Source: DASYLJ01 sp964432595 (GTDB taxonomy: Bacteria; Desulfobacterota; Binatia; DP-6). From it: a stretch of 64,000 nt of DNA. Where the stretch lies: positions 1-64,000 of the forward strand of contig CAYSOF010000023.1 of assembly GCA_964432595.1 (NCBI GenBank), in the 5' to 3' direction. Shown here in pieces: positions 45,167 through 54,289 of this stretch (within the stretch, counting starts at the first letter, position 1; the number at the start of each line of letters is the position of its first letter). The position numbers and the translations under genes are program-made. The notes under the pieces were generated by a model. That model had not been told where the DNA came from. It saw nothing but the letters and a program-made list of their open reading frames with translations, and searched no databases.

Positions 45167-46428
45167 CCTGGGAGCTGCTGGTCGGGCTTCGCTACCTGCG
45201 CGCGCGGCGGCGGGCCGCGTTCCTCTCCCTCATCTCCACCCTGTCACTGGCCGGCGTCACGATCGGCGTCGCGACGCTGCTGATCGTGCTCGCCGTCATG
45301 ACCGGGCTCGAGTTCGAGCTGCGGCAGAAGATCCTCGGGTTCAACCCGCACGTCACCGTCGTGAGCTACGGCGGCGGGCTCGAGGGCTGGCAGCAGGCGG
45401 TCGAGAAGGCGCGCACGGTGCCGGACGTCACCGCGGCGTCGCCCGTGCTCTACGGGCAGGCGATGGTGGGGCTCGGACGCAGCGTCTCCGGCGTCGTCAT
45501 CCGCGGGATCGATCCTGCCACGGCCAGCGGCGTCATCGACGTCGCCAAGCACCTCGTGCGCGGCACGCTCGACGACCTCGGCAAGCCGCAGACGATCACC
45601 CTGCCGGAAGAGGAGGGCGGCGGCACGGTCGAGCTGCCCGGCATCCTCGTCGGCCAGGAACTCGCACGGCAGCTCGGCATCGGCCCCGGCGACGTCCTGA
45701 ACGTCATCTCGCCGCTCGGGACGCCCGGACCGGCGGGCATGGTGCCGCGGATGAAGCGCTTCGTCCTGGTCGGTGTGTTCGACTCCGGCATGTTCGACTA
45801 CGACACGACGCTCGCCTACATGGCGCTGCCCGACGCCCAGACGTTCTTCGACATGGGCGACACGGTGAGCGGCATCGAGATCCGGGTGAAGGACGTCTAT
45901 GCCGCGCGCGAGGCGGCCCGGGCGGTCGAGACGGCGCTCGGCGGCTTCCCGTATCGGGCGCGCGACTGGATGGAGGTGAATCGCAACCTCTTCTCGGCGC
46001 TGAAGCTCGAGAAGGTCGTCTACGGGATCGTGCTGACGCTGATCGTCGTCGTGGCGGCCTTCAACATTCTCGCCTCGCTCACGATGGTGGTGAAGGAGAA
46101 GCGGCGCGACATCGCGATCCTCAAATCGATGGGAGCGTCCAACCGCGCCATCGGCCGCATCTTCATCCTGAACGGGGCCGTGATCGGCCTGGTGGGCACG
46201 ATCCTCGGCAACCTGCTCGGGTTGGCCGGCTGCTGGCTGCTCGCACGGTATCAGTTCGTCGAGCTGCCGAAGGACGTCTTCCTGGTGACGACGTTGCCGG
46301 TCCGGATGGAGCCGCTCAACTTCCTCGTCGTCGGCATGATCTCCGTGGGCATCTGTCTTCTCGCCGCGCTGGCGCCCGCGCGGCGCGCGGCCAGCCTGGT
46401 TCCCGTCGAGGTCATCAGATATGAGTAG
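45163..46428 (+). CDS. lolC: LolC/LolE-family lipoprotein-releasing ABC permease
   Basis: The 421-residue product has an N-terminal membrane segment (F-L-S-L-I-S-T-L-S-L-A-G-V-T-I-G-V-A), a large periplasmic MacB-like domain (about 50-270) and three C-terminal segments of the FtsX fold, with V-K-E-K-R-R-D-I-A-I-L-K-S-M-G-A. With LolD it extracts lipoproteins from the inner membrane for the outer membrane. Only one permease gene is present, so it probably acts as a homodimer (LolF-like) or its partner lies elsewhere. The GTG start overlaps lysS, and lolD follows 6 bases after its stop. Confidence 0.93.
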   Translation: MTWELLVGLRYLRARRRAAFLSLISTLSLAGVTIGVATLLIVLAVMTGLEFELRQKILGFNPHVTVVSYGGGLEGWQQAVEKARTVPDVTAASPVLYGQAMVGLGRSVSGVVIRGIDPATASGVIDVAKHLVRGTLDDLGKPQTITLPEEEGGGTVELPGILVGQELARQLGIGPGDVLNVISPLGTPGPAGMVPRMKRFVLVGVFDSGMFDYDTTLAYMALPDAQTFFDMGDTVSGIEIRVKDVYAAREAARAVETALGGFPYRARDWMEVNRNLFSALKLEKVVYGIVLTLIVVVAAFNILASLTMVVKEKRRDIAILKSMGASNRAIGRIFILNGAVIGLVGTILGNLLGLAGCWLLARYQFVELPKDVFLVTTLPVRMEPLNFLVVGMISVGICLLAALAPARRAASLVPVEVIRYE

Positions 46429-46434
46429 CCGCCG

Positions 46435-47169
46435 ATGTCCGCCCGGGTGACTCCGCTCGTGCAGGCCGTGGGGATCGAGAAGCGGTACCTCGACGGCCCG
46501 TCCGAGGTCCGCGTGCTGGCCGGTCTCGATCTGACGATCGAGGCCGGCGAGCGCGTGGCGGTGGTCGGCGAGTCCGGCACGGGCAAGAGCACGCTGCTGC
46601 ACATCCTGGGCCTGCTCGACGCGCCGAGCTCCGGCCGGCTGCTGATCGACGGGCTCGACGTCTTCGCCCAGCCCGAGGCCGAGCAGGCGGCGTTCCGCAA
46701 CCGGCAGGTCGGGTTCGTCTTCCAGTTCCACCACCTGCTCGGCGATTTCACGGCGATCGAGAACGTCATGCTGCCGGGCATGATCTCGCGCGAGCCGGTG
46801 AAGGCGACGCGCGCGCGCGCGGAGCACCTGCTCGAGCGCGTCGGGCTCGCGCATCGGATGGATCACCGGCCGGGCGAGCTCTCCGGCGGCGAGCAGCAGC
46901 GGGTCGCCGTCGCGCGCGCCGTGATGCGGAAGCCGCGGCTGCTCCTGGCCGACGAGCCGACCGGCAACCTCGACCCGTCGACGGGGGAGCGGGTGCACGA
47001 GCTGTTGCTCGAGCTGAACGCGGAATGCGGCGCCACGCTCGTCGTGGCCACCCACAACGACCGGCTCGCGGCGGCCATGCAACGGACGCTGCGCATGGTC
47101 GGGGGGCACCTGGAGGACACGTCCGCGAGTCCGGCACGCCGAGGCGGTGTGGGAGGGGGCGTCGCGTGA
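46435..47169 (+). CDS. lolD: Lipoprotein-releasing system ATPase
   Basis: The 244-residue ABC ATPase has Walker A G-E-S-G-T-G-K-S, the Q-loop F-V-F-Q-F-H-H-L-L (the LolD/MacB signature), A-B-C signature L-S-G-G-E-Q-Q-R-V-A, Walker B L-L-L-A-D-E-P-T-G-N-L-D and the switch His in V-A-T-H. It powers the adjacent permease. A Gly/Arg-rich tail of ~20 residues is unusual but probably dispensable. Confidence 0.95.
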   Translation: MSARVTPLVQAVGIEKRYLDGPSEVRVLAGLDLTIEAGERVAVVGESGTGKSTLLHILGLLDAPSSGRLLIDGLDVFAQPEAEQAAFRNRQVGFVFQFHHLLGDFTAIENVMLPGMISREPVKATRARAEHLLERVGLAHRMDHRPGELSGGEQQRVAVARAVMRKPRLLLADEPTGNLDPSTGERVHELLLELNAECGATLVVATHNDRLAAAMQRTLRMVGGHLEDTSASPARRGGVGGGVA

Positions 47170-47183
47170 GTAGGGGACGAGGC

Positions 47184-49529
47184 ATGGACAGAATCGCTAC
47201 GACGCTCCGCGTGGCCGCGCTCGTCGTGCTGGCCGCGATGGGCACGGGCCGGGCGCAGGAAGCCGGCGAGCAGATCACCAAGGTCGTCATCGACGGCAAC
47301 ATCCGCGTCGAGGAGGACGCCATCCGCGTCCACCTCCAGTCGCAGGTCGGCAAGCCGTTCGACCGCGCCACGCTCGACAAGGACATCCGCGCCGTCTACG
47401 CGATGGGCTTCTTCGATCAGGTGAACGCCGACGTCGGCGCCGGGCCGGACAAGGGCGTCGTCGTCACGTTCAAGGTCAAGGAACGTCCTCTCGTCCGCGC
47501 GGTGTCGATCGAGGGCAACGAGAAGGTGAAGACCGACGAGCTGGAGGGCGCGTTGCGCATCCGGCCGCACACGATCCTCGATCCCGAGAAGGCACGCTCC
47601 GGCATCGAGGCGGCGAAGAAGCTCTATGCCGAGAAGGGCTACCTCGACGCCCGCATCACCTATGCGACGACGCCCGTCGGTGAGAACGAGGTCGACATCA
47701 CGTACTCGGTTTCCGAGTCGGAGCCGATCCGCGTTTCGGACATCGTCTTCGAGGGCAACGAGGCGTTCTCGAGCCGCAAGCTCTCGAGCATCATGCAGAC
47801 GTCGGAGTCGTCGCTGCTGACGCCCATCACCGGCGCCGGCAACCTCAACAAGGACGTGCTGCGCACCGACATCGAGCGTCTCACGGCGTGGTACTACGAC
47901 AACGGCTACGTCACCGTGCGCGTCGACGAGCCCGTCGTCGAACGCCAGGAAGACTCGCTGGTCATCACGATCAAGATCGACGAGGGGCCCCAGTTCAACG
48001 TCGGGAAGGTCATGGTGGAAGGCAAGAACCTCCCCGAGACCGCCACGGGGATCGACGACCTCTCGACGAAGCCCGGCGAGGTCTTCAGCGCCAGCACGCT
48101 ACGCGACGACGTGCAGAAGCTGACGGAGCGCGTGTCGGACGACGGCTACGCGTTCGCGGCCATCGAGCCGCTCACCGACGTGGATCAGCGCGACAAGGTC
48201 GTCAACGTGACGTTCCAGGTCGACCGCGGCCAGCCGGTCACCGTCGACCGCATCGAGGTCACCGGCAACACGAAGACGCGCGACTACGTGGTGCGCCGCG
48301 AGATGCGCCTGCAGGAGCAGGAGCTGTTCTCCGGGACGAAGCTGCGCAAGAGCCGCGAGGCGCTGCAACGCCTCGGCTTCTTCCAGGAGGTGAACATCAC
48401 CACGCGGCGCACCGGCGCCGACGATCAGATGAACGTCGTGGTCGACGTGAAGGAGGCGCAGACCGGCGCCTTCAGCGCGGGGGCGGGGTTCAGCTCCGCC
48501 GACTCGCTGCTGTTCAACGTCCGCATCCAGGAGAACAACCTCTTCGGCCGCGGCCAGCGCCTCGTCGTCAACGGCGACATCGGCTCGATTCGTCGCAACA
48601 TCATCCTGTCGTTCACCGAGCCGTACTTCCTGGGCACGCCGCTCACCGCCGGCTTCGACCTCTTCAGCTGGCAGCTCGCGTTCGAAGACTTCGACCGCAC
48701 CGGCACCGGCGGCGGCATCCAGTTCACGTATCCGGTCACCGCGCTCGGCTACAACGAGCTGTGGGGCCTGCCGCTCGACGACATCCGCATCGGTGCCGAC
48801 TACCGGCTCGAGCGTGCGGAGATCTCCGACCTGAGCTTCAACGCCACGCCGTCGATCCGCGCCGAAGAGGGGACGAGCTGGATCAGCAGCGTCACGCCGC
48901 GCATCTCGCGGAACACGTTGAACCACGCGTTCGATCCGACCGCCGGCTCCGTGCAGGACGTCTCGATCGAGATCGCGGGGCTCGGCGGCACGCAGTTCTA
49001 CAAGGCGGAGGCGCGGTCGCGCTGGTACTACACGTTCCTCCGGACGAAGGCGCTCGGTGACTTCACGTACTCGCTCGGCGCCACCGCCGGCTACGGCGTC
49101 GGCGACAACGGCCGCGACGGCGACGAGCTGCCGCTGTTCGAGCGCTACTTCCCGGGCGGCATCAACTCGATCCGCGGCTTCGAGCCGCGCACGCTCGGCC
49201 CGCGCGAGGCGAAGAAGAACACCCGTGGCGAGATCATCTCGACGTCGCCGATCGGCGGCAGCTCGCAGTTCATCCTGAACAACGAGATCATCTTCCCCCT
49301 CGTGCAGAGCATCGGCCTGAAGGGCGTCGTCTTCGTGGACGCCGGCAACGCGTACGGCGGCGACGAGGACATCTCGCTCGACAACACGCGCGCGTCCGCG
49401 GGCGGCGGCATCCGTTGGTTGTCGCCGCTGGGTCCGCTGCGCGTCGAGCTCGGCCTGCCGCTGAAGGACAAGAAGCGCGACGAGAAGGAGTTCATCGGCT
49501 TCTCGTTCGGCGGCCCGTTCCAGTTCTGA
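47184..49529 (+). CDS. bamA: Outer-membrane protein assembly factor BamA
   Basis: From ATG 47184 (GGGGACGAGG upstream) the product has 781 residues with a signal peptide ending G-R-A. Five POTRA domains fill residues ~30-430 (I-T-K-V-V-I-D-G-N-I-R-V-E-E-D-A-I, V-S-I-E-G-N-E-K-V). A 16-strand barrel follows with the conserved V-R-G-F-like I-R-G-F-E (lid-lock motif), and the last residue is Phe (G-G-P-F-Q-F). It inserts barrel proteins such as the one at 9-10 kb into the outer membrane. An in-frame GTG 18 bases upstream is a possible alternative start. Confidence 0.97.
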   Translation: MDRIATTLRVAALVVLAAMGTGRAQEAGEQITKVVIDGNIRVEEDAIRVHLQSQVGKPFDRATLDKDIRAVYAMGFFDQVNADVGAGPDKGVVVTFKVKERPLVRAVSIEGNEKVKTDELEGALRIRPHTILDPEKARSGIEAAKKLYAEKGYLDARITYATTPVGENEVDITYSVSESEPIRVSDIVFEGNEAFSSRKLSSIMQTSESSLLTPITGAGNLNKDVLRTDIERLTAWYYDNGYVTVRVDEPVVERQEDSLVITIKIDEGPQFNVGKVMVEGKNLPETATGIDDLSTKPGEVFSASTLRDDVQKLTERVSDDGYAFAAIEPLTDVDQRDKVVNVTFQVDRGQPVTVDRIEVTGNTKTRDYVVRREMRLQEQELFSGTKLRKSREALQRLGFFQEVNITTRRTGADDQMNVVVDVKEAQTGAFSAGAGFSSADSLLFNVRIQENNLFGRGQRLVVNGDIGSIRRNIILSFTEPYFLGTPLTAGFDLFSWQLAFEDFDRTGTGGGIQFTYPVTALGYNELWGLPLDDIRIGADYRLERAEISDLSFNATPSIRAEEGTSWISSVTPRISRNTLNHAFDPTAGSVQDVSIEIAGLGGTQFYKAEARSRWYYTFLRTKALGDFTYSLGATAGYGVGDNGRDGDELPLFERYFPGGINSIRGFEPRTLGPREAKKNTRGEIISTSPIGGSSQFILNNEIIFPLVQSIGLKGVVFVDAGNAYGGDEDISLDNTRASAGGGIRWLSPLGPLRVELGLPLKDKKRDEKEFIGFSFGGPFQF

Positions 49530-49552
49530 CAACGCAAGGAGTGAGGAATCAC

Positions 49553-50110
49553 ATGGCGGATCGTTCCATTCGATGGGGGAGGGCGCTCGCGCTGGCGGGC
49601 CTGGCGGGGTTGATGATCGCCGGCACCGCCGTGGCGGAGATGCGCGTGGCGGTCGTCGACATGCAGCGGGCGCTCAACGAGTGCGACGCGGGACGACGCG
49701 CGAAAGACTCGGTGAAGTCGAAGTTCGAGCGCGCACAGGACCAGCTGAAGCGGCAGCGCGAGTCGCTGGACGCCCGGCGCGAGGACTACGAGAAGAAGGC
49801 CACCGTGATGCGCGAGGAGGAGCGCCGCAACCTCGAGAAGACGCTCGAGGGGGAGACGCTCGAGTTCAAGCGCAAGTACGAGGACTTCCAGCGTGACCTG
49901 AAGCGCACCGACGCCGAGCTGACGTCCGGCATCGTCGAAGAGCTCTACGGCATCGTGAACGAGTACGGGCGCGAGCAGGGCTACACGATGGTGCTCGAGG
50001 CCTCGAGCGGTGCGCTGCTGTACGCCGACAAGTCGCTGGACATCACCGACCAGATCGTCAGCATGCACAACGCCTCTCCGAGCAAGGGGAGACGGTCGTC
50101 GGAGGACTAG
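49553..50110 (+). CDS. skp: Skp/OmpH family periplasmic chaperone
   Basis: The 185-residue product has a signal peptide (1-28, T-A-V-A) and the OmpH body: V-A-V-V-D-M-Q-R-A-L-N-E-C-D-A-G, two long charged helices (about 55-125) forming the tentacles, and a return strand Y-T-M-V-L-E-A-S. It carries unfolded outer-membrane proteins across the periplasm to BamA, its upstream neighbour. AAGGAGTGAGG precedes the ATG. The next gene is the FabZ-LpxA fusion rather than lpxD, which normally follows skp. Confidence 0.93.
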   Translation: MADRSIRWGRALALAGLAGLMIAGTAVAEMRVAVVDMQRALNECDAGRRAKDSVKSKFERAQDQLKRQRESLDARREDYEKKATVMREEERRNLEKTLEGETLEFKRKYEDFQRDLKRTDAELTSGIVEELYGIVNEYGREQGYTMVLEASSGALLYADKSLDITDQIVSMHNASPSKGRRSSED

Positions 50111-50190
50111 GGCCCATCGCTACGACGGCACACCTTCGCGGCGGAGCGCCCTCCGGCTTTCCGTATCCGCTCGTCGACCGCGTCCTCGAG

Positions 50191-51291
50191 ATGTCGCCCG
50201 GCGTGCGTGCCGTCGCGGCGAAGCTCGTCAGCGCGAACGAGCCGTACTTCGTCGGACACTTTCCGGGGACCCCCGTGTTCCCGGGCGTGCTCCTGTGCGA
50301 GGCGCTCGCGCAGCTGGGGGCGGCCGTGGCGGGCGACGACGAGGGCCTCGTGCTCGGCAGCGTCGAGCGCGCGCGCTTCCGGCGCCCGGTGATGCCCGGC
50401 GACGCGCTGCGGCTCGAGGTGACGTCGGGCGCGGCGGGGAAGTTCCGCGGCGTCGTCGCCGCAGGGGACGATGCCGTCGTGGCGGAGGTGCAGTTCACGA
50501 TGAGGGCGGCACGGGGGCCGCGCATCCACCCGACGGCGGTGGTGGCCCGGAGCGCGACCCTGGCCGACGGGGTGCGCGTCGGGGCGTATGCCGTCGTCGG
50601 TGCGCACGTGACGATCGGCCCCGACTGCTGGATCGGTCCGCACGCCGTCGTCGACGGCCGCACGACGCTCGGTGCGCGCAACCGCATCTTCTCCTTCGCG
50701 AGCGTGGGCTCGATGCCGCAGGACCTCAAGTTCCGCGGCGAGCCGAGCACGCTGATCCTCGGTGACGGCAACATCGTGCGGGAGTACGTCTCGATCAATC
50801 CGGGCACCGAAGGCGGCGGCATGGAGACGCGCATCGGCAGCGGGTGCCTGTTCATGGTCTCCTCGCACGTGGCGCACGACTGCCGGCTCGGCGACTCCGT
50901 CATCCTGGCGAACGGCGCGGCGCTCGCCGGGCACGTCATGGTCGAGAGCCACGCGATCGTCGGCGGCCTCGCCGGCGTCCACCAGTTCGTGCGCGTCGGC
51001 GAGTCCGCGCTGTGCGCCGCGGGCGCGATGGTGTCGAAGGACGCGCCGCCGTTCTGCACCGTCGCCGGCGATCGAGCACGCCTCTACGGACTCAACCTGA
51101 TCGGGCTGAAGCGCCGCGGTCTGCCCGCGGAGAGCATCCGTGCCCTGAAGCGCGCGTACCGGCTGCTGTTCCACGGCGGCGAGACGCGGCGCGCGGCCAG
51201 CGAGCAGGTCCAGGCGGAGCTCGGCGCGGTGCCCGAGGTGGCGCGGCTGCTCGCGTTCGTGGCGGCGTCCGAGCGGGGAGTGTGTCGGTAG
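50191..51291 (+). CDS. lpxA: FabZ-LpxA fusion: 3-hydroxyacyl-ACP dehydratase-like domain plus UDP-GlcNAc O-acyltransferase
   Basis: The first ATG (50191) gives 366 residues. Residues 1-105 are FabZ-like with both catalytic residues (His23 in G-H-F-P-G-T-P-V-F-P-G-V and Glu37 in E-A-L-A-Q). Residues ~109-366 are a full LpxA: left-handed beta-helix hexads, His226/His229 in S-S-H-V-A-H-D-C (E. coli His122/His125), and N-L-I-G-L-K-R-R-G near the C-terminus. LpxA adds the first 3-hydroxyacyl chain to UDP-GlcNAc. The frame stays open upstream and encodes F-P-Y-P-L-V-D-R-V-L-E just before the ATG, matching the conserved FabZ start. However, no ATG, GTG, TTG or CTG exists there. ATC at 50116 or coupling from skp is possible. 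Confidence 0.9.
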   Translation: MSPGVRAVAAKLVSANEPYFVGHFPGTPVFPGVLLCEALAQLGAAVAGDDEGLVLGSVERARFRRPVMPGDALRLEVTSGAAGKFRGVVAAGDDAVVAEVQFTMRAARGPRIHPTAVVARSATLADGVRVGAYAVVGAHVTIGPDCWIGPHAVVDGRTTLGARNRIFSFASVGSMPQDLKFRGEPSTLILGDGNIVREYVSINPGTEGGGMETRIGSGCLFMVSSHVAHDCRLGDSVILANGAALAGHVMVESHAIVGGLAGVHQFVRVGESALCAAGAMVSKDAPPFCTVAGDRARLYGLNLIGLKRRGLPAESIRALKRAYRLLFHGGETRRAASEQVQAELGAVPEVARLLAFVAASERGVCR

Positions 51292-51294
51292 ATC

Positions 51295-52128
51295 ATGGAG
51301 CGGATCGGACTCATCGCGGGGAGCGGCCGCTTCCCGGTGCTCTTCGCCGAGACGGCGCGCCGCCGGGGCGTCGAGGTCGTCGCAGTGGGCCATCGTGGCG
51401 AAACGTCGGAATCGCTGGCAGAGGTCGTGCACAGCATCACGTGGGTCACGCCGGGCCAGGTCGACGCGCTGATCACCGCCCTCACCAGCGCGGGCATCAC
51501 CCGCGCGGTGATGGTCGGCGGCATCGCGAAGCCGAAGCTCTTCAAGGAGTTCATTCCCGACGCGCGGGCGCTGGCCGTCATCTCCCGGCTCGGCGCCGTG
51601 CGCGACGACCTGCTGCTGCGTGCCCTCGCCGACGAGCTCCTCAGCGAAGGCATCGAGGTCGTCGAGTCGACGATCTTCCTGAGCGACATCGTGCCGGGAC
51701 CGGGGGTCCTCACGGCGCGTACACCGACCGACGCCGAGTGGAGCGACATCCGCCTGGGCTTCCGCGCGGCGAAGGTGATCGGCCAGTTCGACATCGGGCA
51801 GAGCGTCGTCGTCCGGCTCGGGACCGTGATGGCCGTCGAAGGCATCGAGGGGACCGACGCGACGATCCGCCGTGCGGGGCAGCTCGTGAACGGGGACATC
51901 GTCGTGGTGAAGGCCTGCAAGCCGACGCAGGACCTGCGCTTCGACCTGCCGGCCATCGGACCGGACACGATTCGTACGATCGCGGAGGTGCGCGGGCGCG
52001 TTCTCGCGATCGAGGCGGGCCGCACGATCGTTCTCGATCGCGCCGAGCTGGTGGCGATGGCCGACGAGGCGGGCATGGCAGTGGTCGCCGTCGATTCGTC
52101 GACGATTCCCACGGAGGGCACGTCATGA
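51295..52128 (+). CDS. lpxI: UDP-2,3-diacylglucosamine diphosphatase LpxI
   Basis: The 277-residue product matches LpxI: I-G-L-I-A-G-S-G-R-F-P-V-L-F-A at the start, V-M-V-G-G-I-A-K-P-K-L-F, G-F-R-A-A-K-V-I-G-Q-F-D-I-G-Q-S-V-V-V and G-T-D-A-T-I-R-R-A-G. It hydrolyses UDP-diacyl-GlcN to lipid X, replacing LpxH, which is absent from the window. It starts 3 bases after lpxA and its stop overlaps the oxidoreductase gene as ATGA. Confidence 0.94.
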   Translation: MERIGLIAGSGRFPVLFAETARRRGVEVVAVGHRGETSESLAEVVHSITWVTPGQVDALITALTSAGITRAVMVGGIAKPKLFKEFIPDARALAVISRLGAVRDDLLLRALADELLSEGIEVVESTIFLSDIVPGPGVLTARTPTDAEWSDIRLGFRAAKVIGQFDIGQSVVVRLGTVMAVEGIEGTDATIRRAGQLVNGDIVVVKACKPTQDLRFDLPAIGPDTIRTIAEVRGRVLAIEAGRTIVLDRAELVAMADEAGMAVVAVDSSTIPTEGTS

Positions 52129-53099
52129 GTGCGAACGGCACGCGCATGCGCGCGGCGGTGGTCGGGGTCGGATATCTCGGCCGCTTCCACGCCGAGAAGT
52201 ACAAGGCGCACGCGGCGGCGGAGTTGGTGGCGGTGGTCGACACCGACGGCGACCGCGCGCGGGCGGTCGCGCACGACCTCGGGGTCGCCGCCTACACCGA
52301 TCACCGCGATCTCGTCGGACGGGTCGACTGCGCCAGCGTCGCGGTGCCGACGCACGCCCACCACGCGGTGGCGCACGATCTCATCGTCGGCGGGGTGGAC
52401 GTCCTCGTCGAGAAGCCGCTCACGACGACCATCGAGGACGGCAAGGCGCTCCTCGAGGTCGCGGTGCGCGGCGGACGCGTGCTTCAGGTCGGCCATCTCG
52501 AGCGCTTCAATCCCGCCATCCGCGCGCTCGGCGATCGCGTGACGCAGCCGCGGTTCATCGAATGCCAGCGCCTCGCGCCGTTCACCGAGCGCGGGACCGA
52601 CGTCGACGTCGTGCTGGATCTGATGATCCACGACCTCGATCTCATCTTGAACATGGTGCCGTCGCCGCTGCGCGCGGTGGAGGCGGTCGGCGTGCCGGTG
52701 CTGACGGCGTCGGTCGACATCGCGAACGCGCGCCTGCGGTTCGCGAACGGCTGCATCGCCAACGTGACGGCGAGCCGTGTGTCGCTGAAGCGCGAGCGCA
52801 AGCTCCGCATCTTCCAGGCCGACGCCTACTTCTCCATCGACTTCGACGAGCGCCGCGTCCGCATCTGCCGGCGCGAGCCCGCCGCCGACGGCCAGCCGTC
52901 GCTGACGCTCGAGGATCTCGAGGTGCGGGAGGGCGATGCCCTCCACGAAGAGATCGACGCGTTCCTCTGCGCGGTCCGCAAGCGCGAGACGCCCCCGGTG
53001 ACCGGATGGGACGGACTGCGCGCCCTGGAGGTGGCGCACGTGATCCGCGAGAGCGTCGAGACGGAGGTGCGCCTCGCGCAAGCCGTTCCGCCGGGATGA
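52125..53099 (+). CDS. Gfo/Idh/MocA-family oxidoreductase, GnnA-like
   Basis: The 324-residue product has the Rossmann motif G-V-G-Y-L-G-R-F-H-A-E-K-Y, E-K-P-L-T-T-T (the catalytic Lys block), G-H-L-E-R-F-N-P-A and D-L-M-I-H-D-L-D-L-I. GnnA, which oxidises UDP-GlcNAc at C3 so that GnnB can make the 3-amino sugar for amide-rich lipid A, belongs to this superfamily and is often found beside lpxA. The location between lpxI and lpxB supports a lipid A sugar role here. No GnnB-type aminotransferase is in the window, so the product sugar is open. Confidence 0.82.
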   Translation: MSANGTRMRAAVVGVGYLGRFHAEKYKAHAAAELVAVVDTDGDRARAVAHDLGVAAYTDHRDLVGRVDCASVAVPTHAHHAVAHDLIVGGVDVLVEKPLTTTIEDGKALLEVAVRGGRVLQVGHLERFNPAIRALGDRVTQPRFIECQRLAPFTERGTDVDVVLDLMIHDLDLILNMVPSPLRAVEAVGVPVLTASVDIANARLRFANGCIANVTASRVSLKRERKLRIFQADAYFSIDFDERRVRICRREPAADGQPSLTLEDLEVREGDALHEEIDAFLCAVRKRETPPVTGWDGLRALEVAHVIRESVETEVRLAQAVPPG

Positions 53100-54289
53100 T
53101 GGCATCAGGCGAAGCCTCGCGCGTTCCGAGCCCGACGCCGGTGCGACGGGTGCTCCTCGTCGCCGGCGAGGCGTCCGGCGATCTGCACGGTGCCGACTTC
53201 CTGCGCTCGCTGCGTGAACGGCTGCCCGCGGTCGAGGTGTTCGGCCTCGGCGGCGAGCATTGCCGGGCGGCGGGCATGCACACGCTGGCCGACGCCGGCG
53301 AAGTCGCGACGGTCGGGCTGCTCGAGGGGGCCGCGCGGCTGCGGGCGGTCGTGCGCATCTACCGCGAGCTGCGCCGCCGGCTGCGCGAGAATCCGCCGGA
53401 CCTGTGCGTGTTGATCGACTTCGCCGAATTCAACCTGCGCCTGGCGCGCGCGGCGAAGCGCGCCGGCGTGCCGGTGCTCTACTACATCGCGCCGCAGGTG
53501 TGGGCGTGGCGGCGCGGCCGCGTGCGCACCATCGCCCGCCGCGTCGACCGGCTCGCCGTGGTGTTCCCGTTCGAGCCCGACCTGTACTCGAGTCTTCTGC
53601 CGGGCGTGGAGTTCGTCGGCCATCCGCTCCTCGACCGGGTGACGGTGACCGCGGGGCGTGAGGCGACGCTGCGCGCGCACGGGCTCGATCCGGCGAAGCG
53701 CACGGTGCTGCTCTTGCCCGGGAGCCGCGCCAAGGAGATCGACTACATCCTGCCGCGGCTGCTGGCGGCGGCGGACGAGCTCGGCCGCGCCGGCGACTAC
53801 CAGTTCCCCCTCGTGCTCGCGCACACGCTGTCGCGCGGCGAGGTCGAGCAGCGCGTGCGCGCGGCCAACGTCGCGGTTCGGGTGCCGATCATCGACGGCG
53901 ACATGCACAACCTAATCGCGGCGGCGGACATCGCGCTGGTCGCGTCCGGCACGGCGACCCTCGAGTGCGCGCTCCTCGAGTGCCCGATGGTCATCGTCTA
54001 CCGGCTGTCGCCGGTCACCTACGCGCTCGCGAAGATCCTGGTGCGGGGCGTCCAGCACGTCGGCATGCCGAACATCGTCGCCGGCCACGAAGTGGTGCCC
54101 GAGCTGCTGCAGGGGCAGGTGACCGGACCGCGGATCGCCGCGGCCGCCCGCACGATCCTCGACGATCCGTCGCGGCACGCCGCCATCACCGCGGAGCTGC
54201 GCGAAGTGCGCCGGCGGCTCGGCCGCGGCGGCGCCGCCGATCGCGCCGCCACGATTGCCGTCGAGATGATGGGAGCGGGCACCGCGTGA
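53096..54289 (+). CDS. lpxB: Lipid A disaccharide synthase
   Basis: The 397-residue GT19 enzyme shows V-A-G-E-A-S-G-D-L-H-G-A at the start, L-I-D-F-A-E-F-N-L-R-L-A, Y-Y-I-A-P-Q-V-W-A-W-R, L-L-P-G-S-R-A-K-E-I and S-G-T-A-T-L-E-C-A-L. It joins lipid X and UDP-diacyl-GlcN. Tandem ATGs (53096 and 53099) overlap the previous stop; its own stop overlaps msbA as GTGA. Confidence 0.96.
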   Translation: MMASGEASRVPSPTPVRRVLLVAGEASGDLHGADFLRSLRERLPAVEVFGLGGEHCRAAGMHTLADAGEVATVGLLEGAARLRAVVRIYRELRRRLRENPPDLCVLIDFAEFNLRLARAAKRAGVPVLYYIAPQVWAWRRGRVRTIARRVDRLAVVFPFEPDLYSSLLPGVEFVGHPLLDRVTVTAGREATLRAHGLDPAKRTVLLLPGSRAKEIDYILPRLLAAADELGRAGDYQFPLVLAHTLSRGEVEQRVRAANVAVRVPIIDGDMHNLIAAADIALVASGTATLECALLECPMVIVYRLSPVTYALAKILVRGVQHVGMPNIVAGHEVVPELLQGQVTGPRIAAAARTILDDPSRHAAITAELREVRRRLGRGGAADRAATIAVEMMGAGTA

